From Anadara kagoshimensis (taxonomy: Eukaryota; Mollusca; Bivalvia; Arcoida; Arcidae), in NCBI GenBank assembly GCA_021292105.1, contig CM037875.1, forward strand, positions 61,286,060 to 61,350,059: a stretch of 64,000 nucleotides of DNA, read 5' to 3'. Below, piece after piece: positions 40,798 to 53,884 of this stretch (positions are counted from its first letter, which is position 1; each line of letters starts with the position of its first letter). The notes under the pieces are model-generated. The model was not told the DNA's origin. It made no database searches and saw only the letters and a list, made by a program, of their open reading frames with translations. The position numbers and the translations under genes were made by a program.

Positions 40798-40870
40798 AGT
40801 AGTATAGTATTAGTACTATAAGGATGTGTCTAAAAATATATTAAATAAAATTTAATACAACAAACGTACC
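40798..40870 (-). other. Probable 5' UTR end with a possible acceptor
   Basis: On the minus strand a good 3' splice site (TATTTTTAG, AG at 40831-40830) lies 32 bases before the start codon. The first coding exon may therefore begin at 40829 and be joined to a non-coding exon further right, possibly beyond the 57-bp array. A donor-like GCAG/GTACGT occurs near 40868, but using both would give an intron of about 40 bp, too short to be likely. No TATA box is called. Confidence 0.35.
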
Positions 40871-40899
40871 TGCAACTAATCTAAACACATCAAGGGCAA

Positions 40900-43800
40900 A
40901 TAACTGGGCAAAGTCATTTAAAGTTAAACATCCTAAATTTGACATAACGAGGCAAAATATCTGGGCAAAGGAATTTTAGGTTAAACATTCTCATTTTGAT
41001 GCACCAAGGCCAAATATCTGGGCAAATGTGTTTCAGGATACTAGAAAACATCCTCATTTTGACACAACAAGGCCAAATAACAAGGCAAAGTGTTTTAAAA
41101 TTAAACATCCCCATTTTGGCACACCAAGGCCAAATAACAAGGCAAAGGGTTTTAAAATTAAACATCCTCATTTTGGCACACCAATTCCAAATAACAAAGC
41201 AAAAGCTTTTAAAATTAAACATCCCCATTTTGGCACACCAAGGTCAAATAACAAGGCAAAGGCTTTTAAAATTAACCATCCCCATTTTGACACACCAAGG
41301 CCAAATAACAAGGAAAAGGATTTTAAAGTTAAACATCCCCATTTTGACACACCAATTCCAAATAACTGGGCAAAGGCTTTTAAAATTAACCTTACCCATT
41401 TTGACACACCAAGGTCAAATAACAAGGCAAAGGCTTTTAAAGTTAAACATCCCCATTTTGACACACCAAGGTCAAATAACAAGGCAAATGCTTTTAAAGT
41501 TAAACATCCCCATTTTGACACACCAATTCCAAATAACTGGGCAAAGGCTTTTAAAATTAACCATCCCCATTTTGACACACCAATTCCAAATAACAAGGCA
41601 AAGGCTTTTAAAGTTAAACATCCCCATTTTAACACACCAAGGGCAAATAACAAGGCAAATGCTTTTAAAGTTATACATTCTCGTTTTGACACACAAAGGT
41701 CAAATAACTGGGCAAAGGCTTTTAAAGTTAAACATCCCTATTTTGAAACACCAAGGGCAAATAACTAGGCAAAGGCTTTTAAAGTTAACCATCCCCATTT
41801 TGGCACACCAAGGCAAATAACTGGGCAAAGGCTTTTAAAGTTAAACATCCCCATTTTGACACACCAAGGGCAAATAACTAGGCAAAGGCTTTTAAAGTTA
41901 TACATTCTCATTTTGACACACCAAGGGCAAATAACTGGGCAAAGGCGTTTAAAGTTAAACATTCCCATTTTGACACACCGAGGCCAAATAACAAGGCAAA
42001 GTGTTTTAAAATTAAACATCCCCATTTTGGCACACCAAGGCCAAATAACAAGGCAAAGTGTTTTAAAATTAAACATCCCCATTTTGGCACACCAAGGCCA
42101 AATAACAAAGCAAAGGGTTTTAAAATTAAACATCCTCATTTTGGCACACCAATTCCAAATAACTGGGCGGCAAAGGCTTTTAAAGTTAAACATCCCCATT
42201 TTGACACACCAAGGGCAAATAACAAAGCAAAGGCTTTTAAAGTTAAACATCCCTATTTTGAAACACCAAGGGCAAATAACTAGGCAAAGGCTTTTAAAGT
42301 TAACCATCCCCATTTTGGCACACCAAGACAAATAACTGGGCAAAGGCTTTTAAAGTTAAACATCCCCATTTTGACACACCAAGGGCAAATAACTAGGCAA
42401 AGGCTTTTAAAGTTATACATTCTCATTTTGACACACCAAGGGCAAATAACTGGGCAAAGGCGTTTAAAGTTAAACATTCCCATTTTGACACACCGAGGCC
42501 AAATAACAAGGCAAAGTGTTTTAAAATTAAACATCCCCATTTTGGCACACCAAGGCCAAATAACAAGGCAAAGTGTTTTAAAATTAAACATCCCCATTTT
42601 GGCACACCAAGGCCAAATAACAAGGCAAAGTGTTTTAAAATTAAACATCCCCATTTTGGCACACCAAGGCCAAATAACAAAGCAAAGGGTTTTAAAATTA
42701 AACATCCTCATTTTGGCACACCAATTCCAAATAACTGGGCAGCAAAGGCTTTTAAAGTTAAACATCCCCATTTTGACACACCAAGGGCAAATAACAAAGC
42801 AAAGGCTTTTAAAGTTAAACATCCCCATTTTGACACACCAAGGGCAAATAACAAGGCAAAGGCTTTTAAAGTTAAACATCCCCATTTTGACACACCAAGG
42901 GCAAATAACTAGGCAAAGGCTTTTAAAGTTATACATTCTCATTTTGACACACCAAGGGCAAATAACTGGGCAAATGCTTTTAAAGTTATACATTCTCGTT
43001 TTGACACACAAAGGTCAAATAACTGGGCAAAGACTTTTAAAGTTAAACATCCCCATTTTGGCACACCAAGGCAAATAACTGGGCAAAGGCTTTTAAAGTT
43101 AACCATCCCCATTTTGGCACACCAAGGCAAATAACTGGGCAAAAGCTTTTAAAGTTAACCATCCCGATTTTGGCACACCAAGGCAAATAACTGGGCAAAG
43201 GCTTTTAAAGTTAAACATCCCCATTTTGAAACACCAAGGGCAAATAACAAGGCAAAGGCTTTTAAAGTTATACATTCTCATTTTGACACACCAAGGGCAA
43301 ATAACTGGGCAAAGGCTTTTAAAGTTAAACATCCCCATTTTGACACACCAAGGCCAAATAACAAGGCAAAGTGTTTTAAAGTTAAACATCCCCATTTTGG
43401 CACACCAAGGCAAAATAACAAGGCAAAGTGTTTTAAAATTAAACATCCCTATTTTGACACACCAAGGCCAAATAACAAGGCAAAGTGTTTTAAAATTAAA
43501 CATCCCCATTTTGGCACACCAAGGCCAAATAACAAAGCAAAGGGTTTTAAAATTAAACATCCTCATTTTGGCATACCAATTCCAAATAACTGGGCGGCAA
43601 AGGCTTTTAAAGTTAAACATCCCCATTTTGACACACCAAGGGCAAATAACAAGGCAAAGGCTTTTAAAGTTAAACATTTTAATTTTGACACACCAAGGTC
43701 AAATAACAAGGCAAAGGCTTTTAAAGTTATAGATTCTCATTTTGACATACCAAGGCAAATAACTGGGCAAAGGCTTTTAAAGTTATACATCCCCATTTTG

Positions 43801-46650
43801 ACACACCAAGGGCAAATAACAAAGCAAAGGCTTTTAAAGTTATACATCCCCATTTTGAAACACCAAGGTCAAATAACAAGGCAAAGGCTTTTAAAGTTAT
43901 ACATCCCCATTTTGACACAGCAAGGTCAAATAACTAGGCAAAGGCTTTTAAAGTTAAACATCCCCATTTTGACACACCAATGTCAAATAACAAAGCAAAG
44001 GCTTTTAAAGTTAAACATCCCCATTTTGACACACCAAGGGCAAATAACAAGGCAAAGGCTTTTAAAGTTAAACATCCCCATTTTGACACACCAAGGTCAA
44101 ATAACTAGGCAAAGGCTTTTAAAGTTAAACATCCCCATTTTGACACACCAAGGGCAAATAACAAGGCAAAGGCTTTTAAAGTTATACATTCTCATTTTGA
44201 CACACCAAGGGCAAATAACTAGGCAAAGGCTTTTAAAGTTAAACATCCCCATTTTGACACACCAAGGTCAAATAACAAGGCAAAGGCTTTTAAAGTTATA
44301 CATTCTCATTTTGACACACCAAGGCAAATAACAAGGCAAAGGCTTTTAAAGTTAAACATCCCCATTTTGACACACCAAGGGCAAATAACTAGGCAAAGGC
44401 TTTTAAAGTTATACATTCTCATTTTGACACACCAAAGGCAAATAACAAGGCAAAGGCTTTTAAAGTTAAACATCCCTATTTTGACACACCAAGATCAAAT
44501 AACAAGGCAAAGGCTTTTAAAGTTAAACATTCCCATTTTGACACACCAAGGTCAAATAACAAGGCAAAGGCTTTTAAAGTTATACATTCTCATTTTGACA
44601 CACCAAGGGCAAATAACAAGGCAAAGGCTTTTAAAGTTAAACATCCCCATTTTGACACACCAAGGGCAAATAACTAGGCAATGGCTTTTAAAGTTAAACA
44701 TCCCCATTTTGACACACCAAGGTCAAATAACAAGGCAAAGGCTTTTAAAGTTATACATTCTCATTTTGACATACCAAGGCAAATAACTGGGCAAAGGCTT
44801 TTAAAGTTATACATCCCCATTTTGACACACCAAGGGCAAATAACAAAGCAAAGGCTTTTAAAGTTATACATCCCCATTTTGAAACACCAAGGTCAAATAA
44901 CAAGGCAAAGGCTTTTAAAGTTATACATCCCCATTTTGACACAGCAAGGTCAAATAACTAGGCAAAGGCTTTTAAAGTTAAACATCCCCATTTTGACACA
45001 CCAATGTCAAATAACAAAGCAAAGGCTTTTAAAGTTAAACATCCCCATTTTGACACACCAAGGGCAAATAACAAGGCAAAGGCTTTTAAAGTTAAACATC
45101 CCCATTTTGACACACCAAGGTCAAATAACTAGGCAAAGGCTTTTAAAGTTAAACATCCCCATTTTGACACACCAAGGGCAAATAACAAGGCAAAGGCTTT
45201 TAAAGTTATACATTCTCATTTTGACACACCAAGGGCAAATAACTAGGCAAAGGCTTTTAAAGTTAAACATCCCCATTTTGACACACCAAGGTCAAATAAC
45301 AAGGCAAAGGCTTTTAAAGTTATACATTCTCATTTTGACACACCAAGGCAAATAACAAGGCAAAGGCTTTTAAAGTTAAACATCCCCATTTTGACACACC
45401 AAGGGCAAATAACTAGGCAAAGGCTTTTAAAGTTATACATTCTCATTTTGACACACCAAGGGCAAATAACAAGGCAAAGGCTTTTAAAGTTAAACATCCC
45501 TATTTTGACACACCAAGATCAAATAACAAGGCAAAGGCTTTTAAAGTTAAACATTCCCATTTTGACACACCAAGGTCAAATAACAAGGCAAAGGCTTTTA
45601 AAGTTATACATTCTCATTTTGACACACCAAGGGCAAATAACAAGGCAAAGGCTTTTAAAGTTAAACATCCCCATTTTGACACACCAAGGGCAAATAACAA
45701 GGCAAAGGCTTTTAAAGTTAAACATCCCCATTTTGACACACCAAGGGCAAATAACTAGGCAAAGGCTTTTAAAGTTAAACATCCCCATTTTGACACACCA
45801 AGGGCAAATAACAAGGCAAAGGCTTTTAAAGTTAAACATCCCCATTTTGACACACCAAGGTCAAATAACAAGGCAAAGGCTTTTAAAGTTATACATTCTC
45901 ATTTTGACACACCAAGGCAAATAACAAGGCAAAGGCTTTTAAAGTTAAACATCCCCATTTTGACACACCAAGGGCAAATAACTAGGCAAAGGCTTTTAAA
46001 GTTATACATTCTCATTTTGACACACCAAGGGCAAATAACAAGGCAAAGGCTTTTAAAGTTAAACATCCCCATTTTGACACACCAAGATCAAATAACAAGG
46101 CAAAGGCTTTTAAAGTTAAACATTCCCATTTTGACACACCAAGGTCAAATAACAAGGCAAATGCTTTTAAAGTTATACATTCTCGTTTTGACACACCAAG
46201 GTCAAATAACTGGGCAAAGGCTTTTAAAGTTAAACATCCCTATTTTGAAACACCAAGGGCAAATAACTAGGCAAAGGCTTTTAAAGTTAAACATTCCCAT
46301 TTTGACACACCAAGGTCAAATAACAAGGCAAATGCTTTTAAAGTTATACATTCTCGTTTTGACACACCAAGGCAAATAACTGGGCAAAGGCTTTTAAAGT
46401 TAAACATCCCCATTTTGACACACCAAGGGCAAATAACAAGGCAAATGCTTTTAAAGTTAAACATCCCTATTTTGAAACACCAAGGGCAAATAACAAGGCA
46501 AAGGCATTTAAAGTTAAACAACCCCATTTTGACACACCAATGTCAAATAACTGGGCAAAGGCTTTTAAAGTTAAACATTCTAATTTTGATACACCAAGGC
46601 CAAATGTCTGGGCAAAAGGCATTTTAGGTTAAACATCTTTATTTTGACAC
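40900..46650. repeat. 57-bp minisatellite upstream of the gene, about 100 copies
   Basis: The unit contains cattttgacacaccaaggg, caaataacaaggcaaagg and cttttaaagttaaacatcc at 57-bp spacing. Since 57 is a multiple of three, many frames stay open for hundreds of bases on both strands. Frequent aactagg variants and 1-2 bp indels break the frames, and no start or stop pattern argues for a protein. Higher-order copies exist: about 43735-44330 recurs at 44757-45355, an offset of about 1,023 bp (18 units). The edges are more degenerate. Confidence 0.93.
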
Positions 46651-46950
46651 ATCAAAGCCAAATGACCGAGGAAAGGCATATCAGGTTGAAGATCCTTTTG
46701 TTAAGAAATGTTTATTTTTTTTGGAAAAATCAGACATAACTTTTATTTCACTTATATCTGATTAAACATAATACTTTATAGCATTGATACAATTACAACA
46801 ATTGATAATAGAATACAAATTAAACATTGTTAAATTCCAAATTAAAATGAAACAAATTATATAAAACATAACTAATGTAGTATTTTATGGATCCTGGTTT
46901 GTGGTAAGTCTGACTTTTACTGTCCTTATTATTTAAATACTTGATATACT

Positions 46951-47000
<50 letters not shown>

Positions 47001-47099
47001 CACATGTATATGAATGTCTCTTAATATCTGATATCGAGTTTTGTCACTATATGATTATTCGCTTGTATTTGAGTATAAAATTCAATTTTACAAACTGCA
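46651..47099. other. AT-rich spacer with a CA microsatellite
   Basis: There is a (CA)n tract of about 44 bp at 46951-46994 followed by tatata. The rest is AT-rich with no coding or RNA signal seen. Confidence 0.7.
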
Positions 47100-47830
47100 T
47101 ATTTTAAAGGCGAACGTTATTTACACTTAAGGCCGTATAACGCAGGTAGTAGGCTGGCGTTATTTACACTTACGCATGCGCAATACGATAACTAATATCA
47201 GCTGTATAAGGGCAAGGTTGTGTTCAATGAAGTATATCGGCTAATATAGCCATGAATAGTTACATATGCCATTATTATATAATAAAAAAATATTTAATTA
47301 TTCAAAACATGGTACTGTAGATAAATAATTAAATTAATTTAATTATATATATATAATATAACGTATAACTGAACATGTTTCCAGATCCCATGACGAGGAT
47401 GTGGTTCTCAAGGGATCCATTTATTTGATTAGTTATCCACAATGATTTAGAATTAATTTTAAAGAGAAAATGAGAATTTTAGAAGCTTTTTGTGATACTA
47501 TACAAATTAAAATGGATAACTAATATGACAAAATTTATGGACAATTATTATCTCTGAAGTTACTAGTACACAAAGAGAGTGGATCTCGCAAACAAAGTCG
47601 CAACTGATCACCTCAGAAAACTGATGGTACCTGTCGCTACAAATTTATTTCTAACATAAACTTTAAAATGACTCGAACTATTACTTGCATATTTTATGGG
47701 CAATTAATGCATAGAATGTGGATCTCACGAACAAAGTCGCAACTGATCACCTCAGAAATTTACTGTACCGGTCCCTACAAATTCACTTCTAAAATAATTA
47801 CTTAAAAATTACTAACAAATATTCACACAT

Positions 47831-48060
47831 TTACAAGAAATTTAAAATTTTAGATTGCTGTTCAGTTTCACATACGTCACAGCAAAAATATTTTGAATCA
47901 GACTTTGCTAAAGACTCAATGGGTCTAGAAGTTTTACAAGAAACATGGTACCATTCCCCACAATTAGTGCATTCTACCATTTCAGCTGTTTTCTGATCGT
48001 AGATATTCTGCAATGGCAATATATTTCTATTTTTTTGCTGGCCATGTTTGTAATGTTTCG
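47831..48060 (-). pseudogene. Broken PHD-type zinc finger fragment inside the transposon
   Basis: One frame gives IYCHCRI. A frame one base off continues YDQKTAEMVECTNCGEWYH and VSCKTS, then YFCCDVC. Together these supply the C-x-C, C-x2-C, H-x2-C and C-x2-C spacing of a PHD finger, including the W before Y-H. The shift occurs near 48003, so no continuous ORF remains. It is followed by a stop at 47831. It may be the tail of a transposon protein or a captured host exon. Confidence 0.55.
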
Positions 48061-48784
48061 TCGATTTGGCTTTAGGAAATGTGGAAATGAGGTAGATTCT
48101 TGTTGTTCTAAACATTTAACCAGATGGGCTCTGATTTCTCTCTGACAAAACAAAACTTGCAAAGAAACACAATAGGAAAAATATCAGAAAGTTTAGTTTT
48201 AATCAACGTTTTGTAAATTCCTGGTCACCACTTGTAATTAACAGGTGATAATACATTGAAGCCAGTGACGGATCGGCGAGTGTCACTAAATAAACAAAGT
48301 AATTAACGGCCGGTGTTAATCACTATGAGTAGAGTGAGATGATTATCTAAGGTGTGAATTATCGGCAGGTAAATCGGAGTGTGTCAACACTGCCCGAGGA
48401 TATACCCAGGTGACCTCCCGATTTCGTTCACGAAACAAAATAAACATCGATGGACACAGAATTATTGTAAAATCCATAATAAAATATAATAAAAATTACT
48501 TTTTTTGTTGTTTATTTCATAAAAAAAAGATTTTTAAAAAGTGTTTGTTGATTAATAATTGTGATTCAATGCACAATACAAACTGTACAAGATCATCTGT
48601 TATGAGCAAATTATGCGACTTTTAAATCAGTTATTCCCAAATATGTTTGAGGTTCACGATTATTACGATATATCCACATAAAAATTAATTTTTGTAATTC
48701 TAGTCAAGAATATTTCGTGTCTGTCAAGAATATTCCTTGTTTTGTCATGAGTACGTTTTCTCTGGGAAAAATAGATTGTGGTGC

Positions 48785-49277
48785 CAGGGTTCGAATTTGG
48801 CACTCGTTTACTCGCAGAATGCATGTTATTTGTCCGTTTTGCCAGTTGAATTTATTTCCAGCTCGCAAAATTTTGCGAGTTCACATTTCTGAGTATCTTT
48901 CTGTTTGTCTGAAGACCGCGAGTACTGCATTTACTTCGTATGGTATAATAACTAATCCGAAAACCCTGGAGCAGATACGACATGATTGCACAATAAATAA
49001 TGCATTGAAAACAGGGGACGTAATTACATTGATTAACCCGAATATATCCGGTATCCATTTTAGCATTATTAGTACTATGTTAAAGGGAGTTAACTTAATA
49101 TTGCTTGTTACTATGAAAAAAAAAAAACAAGTTGGCGCAAAGACAGAAGATAGCAATTTGCGAGTTAATTTTTGATCCACTTGTCTAATTATGCTAGCAG
49201 TTTTTCAGATTTGCTAGTTGATTTTTGGTCCACTGGCAAATGTTTGCCAGTGACAAAAAAACGAAATTCGAACCCTG
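48785..49277. mobile_element. 493-bp TIR element nested in the 3-kb transposon
   Basis: It begins cagggttcgaatttggcac and ends aaattcgaaccctg, flanked by GGTGC on both sides (48780-48784, 49278-49282). The right end has ctggcaaatgtttgccag next to the TIR. The start CAGGGTTCGAA is of the kind seen in hAT-like elements, but the direct repeat is 5 bp, not 8, so the family is left open. The 152-codon ORF across it (48717-49175) runs from outside the left TIR into the element and is unlikely to be a gene. Confidence 0.65.
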
Positions 49278-50173
49278 GGTGCCTAATAGATCGTGAACAC
49301 GACTAGGTGAACAACATATTTCATAGATTTTTGTTTTAAGTTGCATTTCAAATTCAAATACATTTTAATATAATTCCCATCTTGAAAAAAAAATAAATGC
49401 ATCACCATACTATTTATTTCTCCAAAGTCAGTATCCTGTGTTCACGGGTCGTAATTATTAGATTAAGTGATTAACGATATCCCGTGCAGTATCCCATGTT
49501 CACAGATCTATGCCTGAGCGGTGAATGAATTACTCAGTATCCGGTGTTCATGGGTCTTAATTGGATTAAGAGATTAACAGTATCCCATGTTCACAGCCTT
49601 ATTGGAGTATGGAGATTAATAATCAAAGCGAAATTCGCATGAATTAGGTGTTCGAACACGACTCATCAAGTAGTTGCTCTTTAATTCCTGTTGACAATTC
49701 TTCTATGAACAGGTCAAGTACATCTACGGTATATTGATTTAAATTTTAAACTTATAAAGATGAATTATTATGTTCTCATCAATAATAATAATAATAATAA
49801 TATAATAAAAAATAAAATCAATTATTAGAGGAAAATAAGAATAAATTGCTTGCATTGATTTTAATTTGGTATCATTTAAAAAAAAATACAAGAATTCTGA
49901 TTACCGGTCGCGACACATGTTGCAATCAAACTTTTTTACATTTAAGGATCAATTTACCGTAAATGGTTTCATTATAGTTCGACAGTTTACTTTACGTAAT
50001 CTCATGTATTAGGCCGATATACTTCAGCGATCACAACTTAAAATCGTGGGACCACCTTGCCCGTATACAACTGATATTAGTTATCGTATTGCGCATATGT
50101 AAGTGTAAATAACGCCAGCCTACTACCTGCGTTATACGGCCTTAAGTGTAAATAATCAGTCCGTATTTTAAAG

Positions 50174-50643
50174 TGGTATTTCTTACAACTATATGAGTCT
50201 GGTCTTAATTTGATATCACTTCTTTTCCATTCAGTATTTAATCTTGACCAGAATGTATTGGTTGTATCGGCTTCAAATACAGAATTTAGCAAACTGTTCC
50301 AGTCATTTACAACTCTTAACGCAAATGAGTTTTTTGTCTTTTTCTTTGTACATGATTCAGGATACTCTATACACTCGAGCCTCTTTTGTTAACAAGGCTG
50401 ATAGATCTGTTCACATATATATGTATAGTGTTTAACTATATATGACATATTGTAGTGTTATTTATTTTATCTTAGTAGAATCTGAATTTTTTGTTACCAA
50501 ATACATTGTACCATACAGGTTTATCGTGTCTAAAAAGGCTGATATGGCATTTACCTGAAATACTTGGTTATCTGAAATCAAGATTAGTCTAAAGACAAAA
50601 AGGACTGCAAGTGACAGAAATAATTAAACTCTGACAATCAACA
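50174..50643. other. Spacer, nothing recognised
   Basis: Short overlapping ORFs on both strands show no domain. No repeats seen. Confidence 0.5.
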
Positions 50644-50889
50644 TAAGCAATAATTCGGCCTATGCCAAGGCCTGACCCAGATGCATTTATTCTAATGAGC
50701 GTAATATCCTGACCGTACAGGCCCCTATGTCGAATTATCTGCCGTAACCATGGTATTATAAAAAAAAAAAACATACCATGGTAAAGCTCTAAGGCAGATA
50801 ATTCGGCCCAACATGGTAACAGACTCCAGTCTGAATCATAAGCAGTAAAAATGAGTAACCACGATTTACCTGGCCGAATAATTGTTTAT
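50644..50889. repeat. TIR element with an inner hairpin, about 246 bp
   Basis: Outer ends taagcaataattcggcc and ggccgaataattgttta are inverted. The inside has a second palindrome, cgaattatctgccgtaacca (50733) against accatggtaaagc and ggcagataattcgg (to about 50808), around an A-rich loop. No gene. Confidence 0.65.
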
Positions 50890-51912
50890 ACAAAACAAAT
50901 GAATATCTGTAGTGTAAATATGATGATAATTAGATGTAACAACTAACCAGTTATGATTTATATGACTTAGACAACTGATAACAAATCCACTTCACTTCCG
51001 TCTTTCTTACAATATCAATTGTTATCGGTCATAAGACTATTTATTTCATTATTGGTTTTGAAAATTCGTTTTCGGACATAATTTCGGGTTAGGATTTCCA
51101 TGTTAAAACGGACTCTAATTGAAAAGACCCAATTTCAGTCAACACGGGTATCTACGAAAACATGTTTTGACCGAATATTTGGTTATTTATATATTTTGGA
51201 TAAAATTTAAGATTCGGAATCGTCCATTGATCGGTACTTCATTCTTTGTAGTTATAGTATACCTCATAATTATTGAGAATTTGTCATAGTATGAAAAACC
51301 ACAAATTAATTAATTATCAAGGGGGTTCTTTAAATCAACGAATTATCAAGCAATTTATATTGTACCAACCCCTCAGTTTTAGAGATGGGGCTTCAATCTA
51401 AAACGAATCAAAGGCTAGGAGTCCAAATGCTATGCCAATGTGTACGTAGTCCCATCGAAATTGATGACCACTTTAGAAAGTTATAGCGGTTTGAAGGCCT
51501 TGAATTTGGCCCTCTCTGGGTACCTGTAAGTGAAACCGGACCCATATCGAGGCTGATCCGTTAACTACTAGTGACGTCACTTAAGTAACCGTTGTAGTAA
51601 CAAACATGGCGGGCAGTACTAATAATGCTATGTAGCGACGTATTATATAATGAATGGACAAAAAATTAACGACTTTGGCGTGCATCTGAAAATGTCATAT
51701 GATTCGTCATTATTTTGGGAAGAAATAGACAACCTTAAAACCGATGAAATTGGCGTTTAGCTGTATTTATTCGACCCAGAAACAGACGAATACGATGCAC
51801 TTTACTGAGTGGAGACCCAGAATTTCCGAATGTTAACCTAGACATAACCAAATATATGCAACGAGTATTATTGATCAAATATACGAGAATTAATTGTTAC
51901 TTGTTAAAATTT
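50890..51912. other. Spacer before the tandem segments
   Basis: AT-rich, with a CRE-like tgacgtcac near 51570. No exon with good splice signals or domain was found. Confidence 0.5.
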
Positions 51913-53017
51913 ATACGGGAAATGTCCCGGCGCGAAGCGCCGGGAATTTCCCGTCTATAGGTAACACGTATGTATTATGACGTCATAGAAAATTGTGGAA
52001 AAATTCTATAGACCGTACGTCCAAATCATTTGACGCCGCGCGTGCACCACTTTTTTCACTTTTCTCAAGGCCATTGAAGGGGTCAAATCGACAGGAAGTG
52101 AGCTCCATATGGGGGGAAATCTCGCCCGTCTCGTACATCAGAAATGAAACCAAAAAAACGATTATCGTGAAAATAATTCATTGAAACAAGTAATAGTTTA
52201 AATAGGTTGATCGAATACCAAATATTTACGTTTCTTTCGCCATTCTGGCTGATCTCCAAGTGTAGCGTTTCAAGATTCGCGATGACGTGATTTCTTTTGA
52301 TTGGGTCAAAGTTCAAATCAGATCGATAACCACTGTAAGCCAATCAGCGACCGACTTTCCCACGTGCATCAACCATGATCACACAGTATACAATGCGGGA
52401 AGATACAAAATTTGTCGATTTCAAGTTAGATAAATTGATAACCATGGTTACCTGACACAAACCTATTACGAGGTTAGCATAACCACAGTATATGACTTCT
52501 ACGGTAACACTTTTTCACATATTATTACTTAATTGAATGGAAATTTTGAGTGCATATGTGACCCTCGCTGAATGCAGTGTAAACAAAAATGGCGTTCGTC
52601 AGGACGGGAAAGACGTTGTCACAAACGATCGATTTTTAAGAAAAATAATAAAATGCGTTTTTCGAAAGAATTAATTAACAGTTCGTCCCAATAATCATTT
52701 TTATGAAAATACAGATAAAATTTATTGACATTTATTCCGAATTTAATGTAAATATTGACAAATCCTCTGTGTTTACATGTGACGTGGATATCATGATCAG
52801 CTGATCGAGCTGGGACATTTTGACTATAAGGTGCTAACTAGAACTGACTTCAACTTCAATTTTAATGACTGCACTCATTAAAAATCCAGCTTGGACATAA
52901 CTGATGAGGAAACTGTACATGTTGTGCAATGAGACGGACCGCTGTCCCAAAAAAAATGTGATTAAAATAACAAAAATAAAACATTCCATGTTGAGTTAAG
53001 CAGCTGACTGTATTTGA

Positions 53018-53116
53018 GATCCACTGGGGTAAGGTCTGGATTGAATCCTTGAAAACCTCCAGGGATGGTGACTAGACTACTGATGCTGGCAGGAGATTCC
53101 AATAATTTACAGTTCT
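53018..53116 (-). pseudogene. C-terminal scrap of a LINE reverse transcriptase (segment A)
   Basis: Read on the minus strand from 53116: RTVNYWNLLPASVV, a stop, then SPSLEVFKDSIQTLPQW. The pattern R-T-x-x-x-W-N-x-L-P and P-S-L-x-x-F-K is the usual end of many non-LTR retrotransposon polymerases (family knowledge). Only this end is preserved. Confidence 0.65.
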
Positions 53117-53811
53117 CTGAATGAATGACCGCCTTGGAATATAAAAAAATTAACTAGGGTAAAATCAACATTACCCCTCTTCAATATCCCAGACTTGGTT
53201 CTTGAAAAAAGTTGATATAAGTGAATAAATGCCAATTTCCACTCCACCATCCACAGAAGTGACAATTTCAATATAAATTTTAAAGCACCATCTTTGTAGT
53301 ATATCATCCCAGAATGTTCCATTTTAATTTACATGATTTAGGTGAATAATAAATAATCTTGACTGGGGTAAAAAAAATCCATCCCACCATCCTAGAACTA
53401 ACCGTCTCGATACAAGTTAAAAAGGCACCTTAAAATCTCCAGGGATTGGGCTCCTCATGCAGTGAAACTTTAAGGGGTTGGGCTAATATTAACATTATTT
53501 CGGCACAACCCTGCCAAGTTTTAATCTTACAATGGTCTGTGCTTTAGAAAATTCTCCTCATGGCCTATCAAGGTACTATATGCCTGTGAACGTTGACGGT
53601 GTAAGAGGAGCTTACCCTCATACCACCACTGTATTCATATCGGGTTGGGGGTTAAAGGTGCTGCCTCACAGAGGCAGCATGCCACAGACTAGCATTTCAC
53701 TCCCTAATAACAATATTCTATAACCAGTCGATAATCTATCCTCTAAGCCAAATGCGGAAGCAGTAACTCAAATTTTAAAGTATTATGATCATGTATATAA
53801 CACAAAGTCAG

Positions 53812-53884
53812 GTGAGGTTGGAACCAAAAACCTTCCGCTCTCCAGGAGGACGCTATACCAATGAGCGACCAAGGCGGTCATAAA
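53812..53884 (-). repeat. tRNA-like SINE head in segment A
   Basis: The minus strand shows ggtcgctcattggtatagcg followed by tcctcctggagag and a B box ggttccaacc. Segments B-D keep only the B-box half. It is a tRNA-derived repeat rather than a tRNA gene. Confidence 0.4.

Larger units (their letters stand above)
47110..50163. mobile_element. 3.05-kb DNA transposon with long TIRs (Mutator-like form)
   Basis: Inverted arms of about 140 bp match closely: left 47110-47250 (ttatttacacttaaggccgt, then ataacgcaggtagtaggctg) and right 50015-50163. A 10-bp direct repeat tattttaaag flanks it at 47100-47109 and 50164-50173. Long TIRs with a 9-11 bp target duplication are typical of Mutator-like elements; this assignment is inference, as no MULE transposase motif is visible. 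Inside are a broken PHD-finger fragment, a 145-bp duplicated segment (47578-47790), a nested TIR element and a small tandem repeat (49435-49600). Probably non-autonomous. Confidence 0.7.

Noticed and set aside
40914-46627. Many long ORFs on both strands of the 57-bp array
   Set aside because: The unit length is a multiple of three, so several frames stay open together. Indels and aactagg variants break them and there is no domain or splice support.
48717-49175. 152-codon plus ORF
   Set aside because: It crosses the left TIR of a nested transposon and has no recognisable motif.
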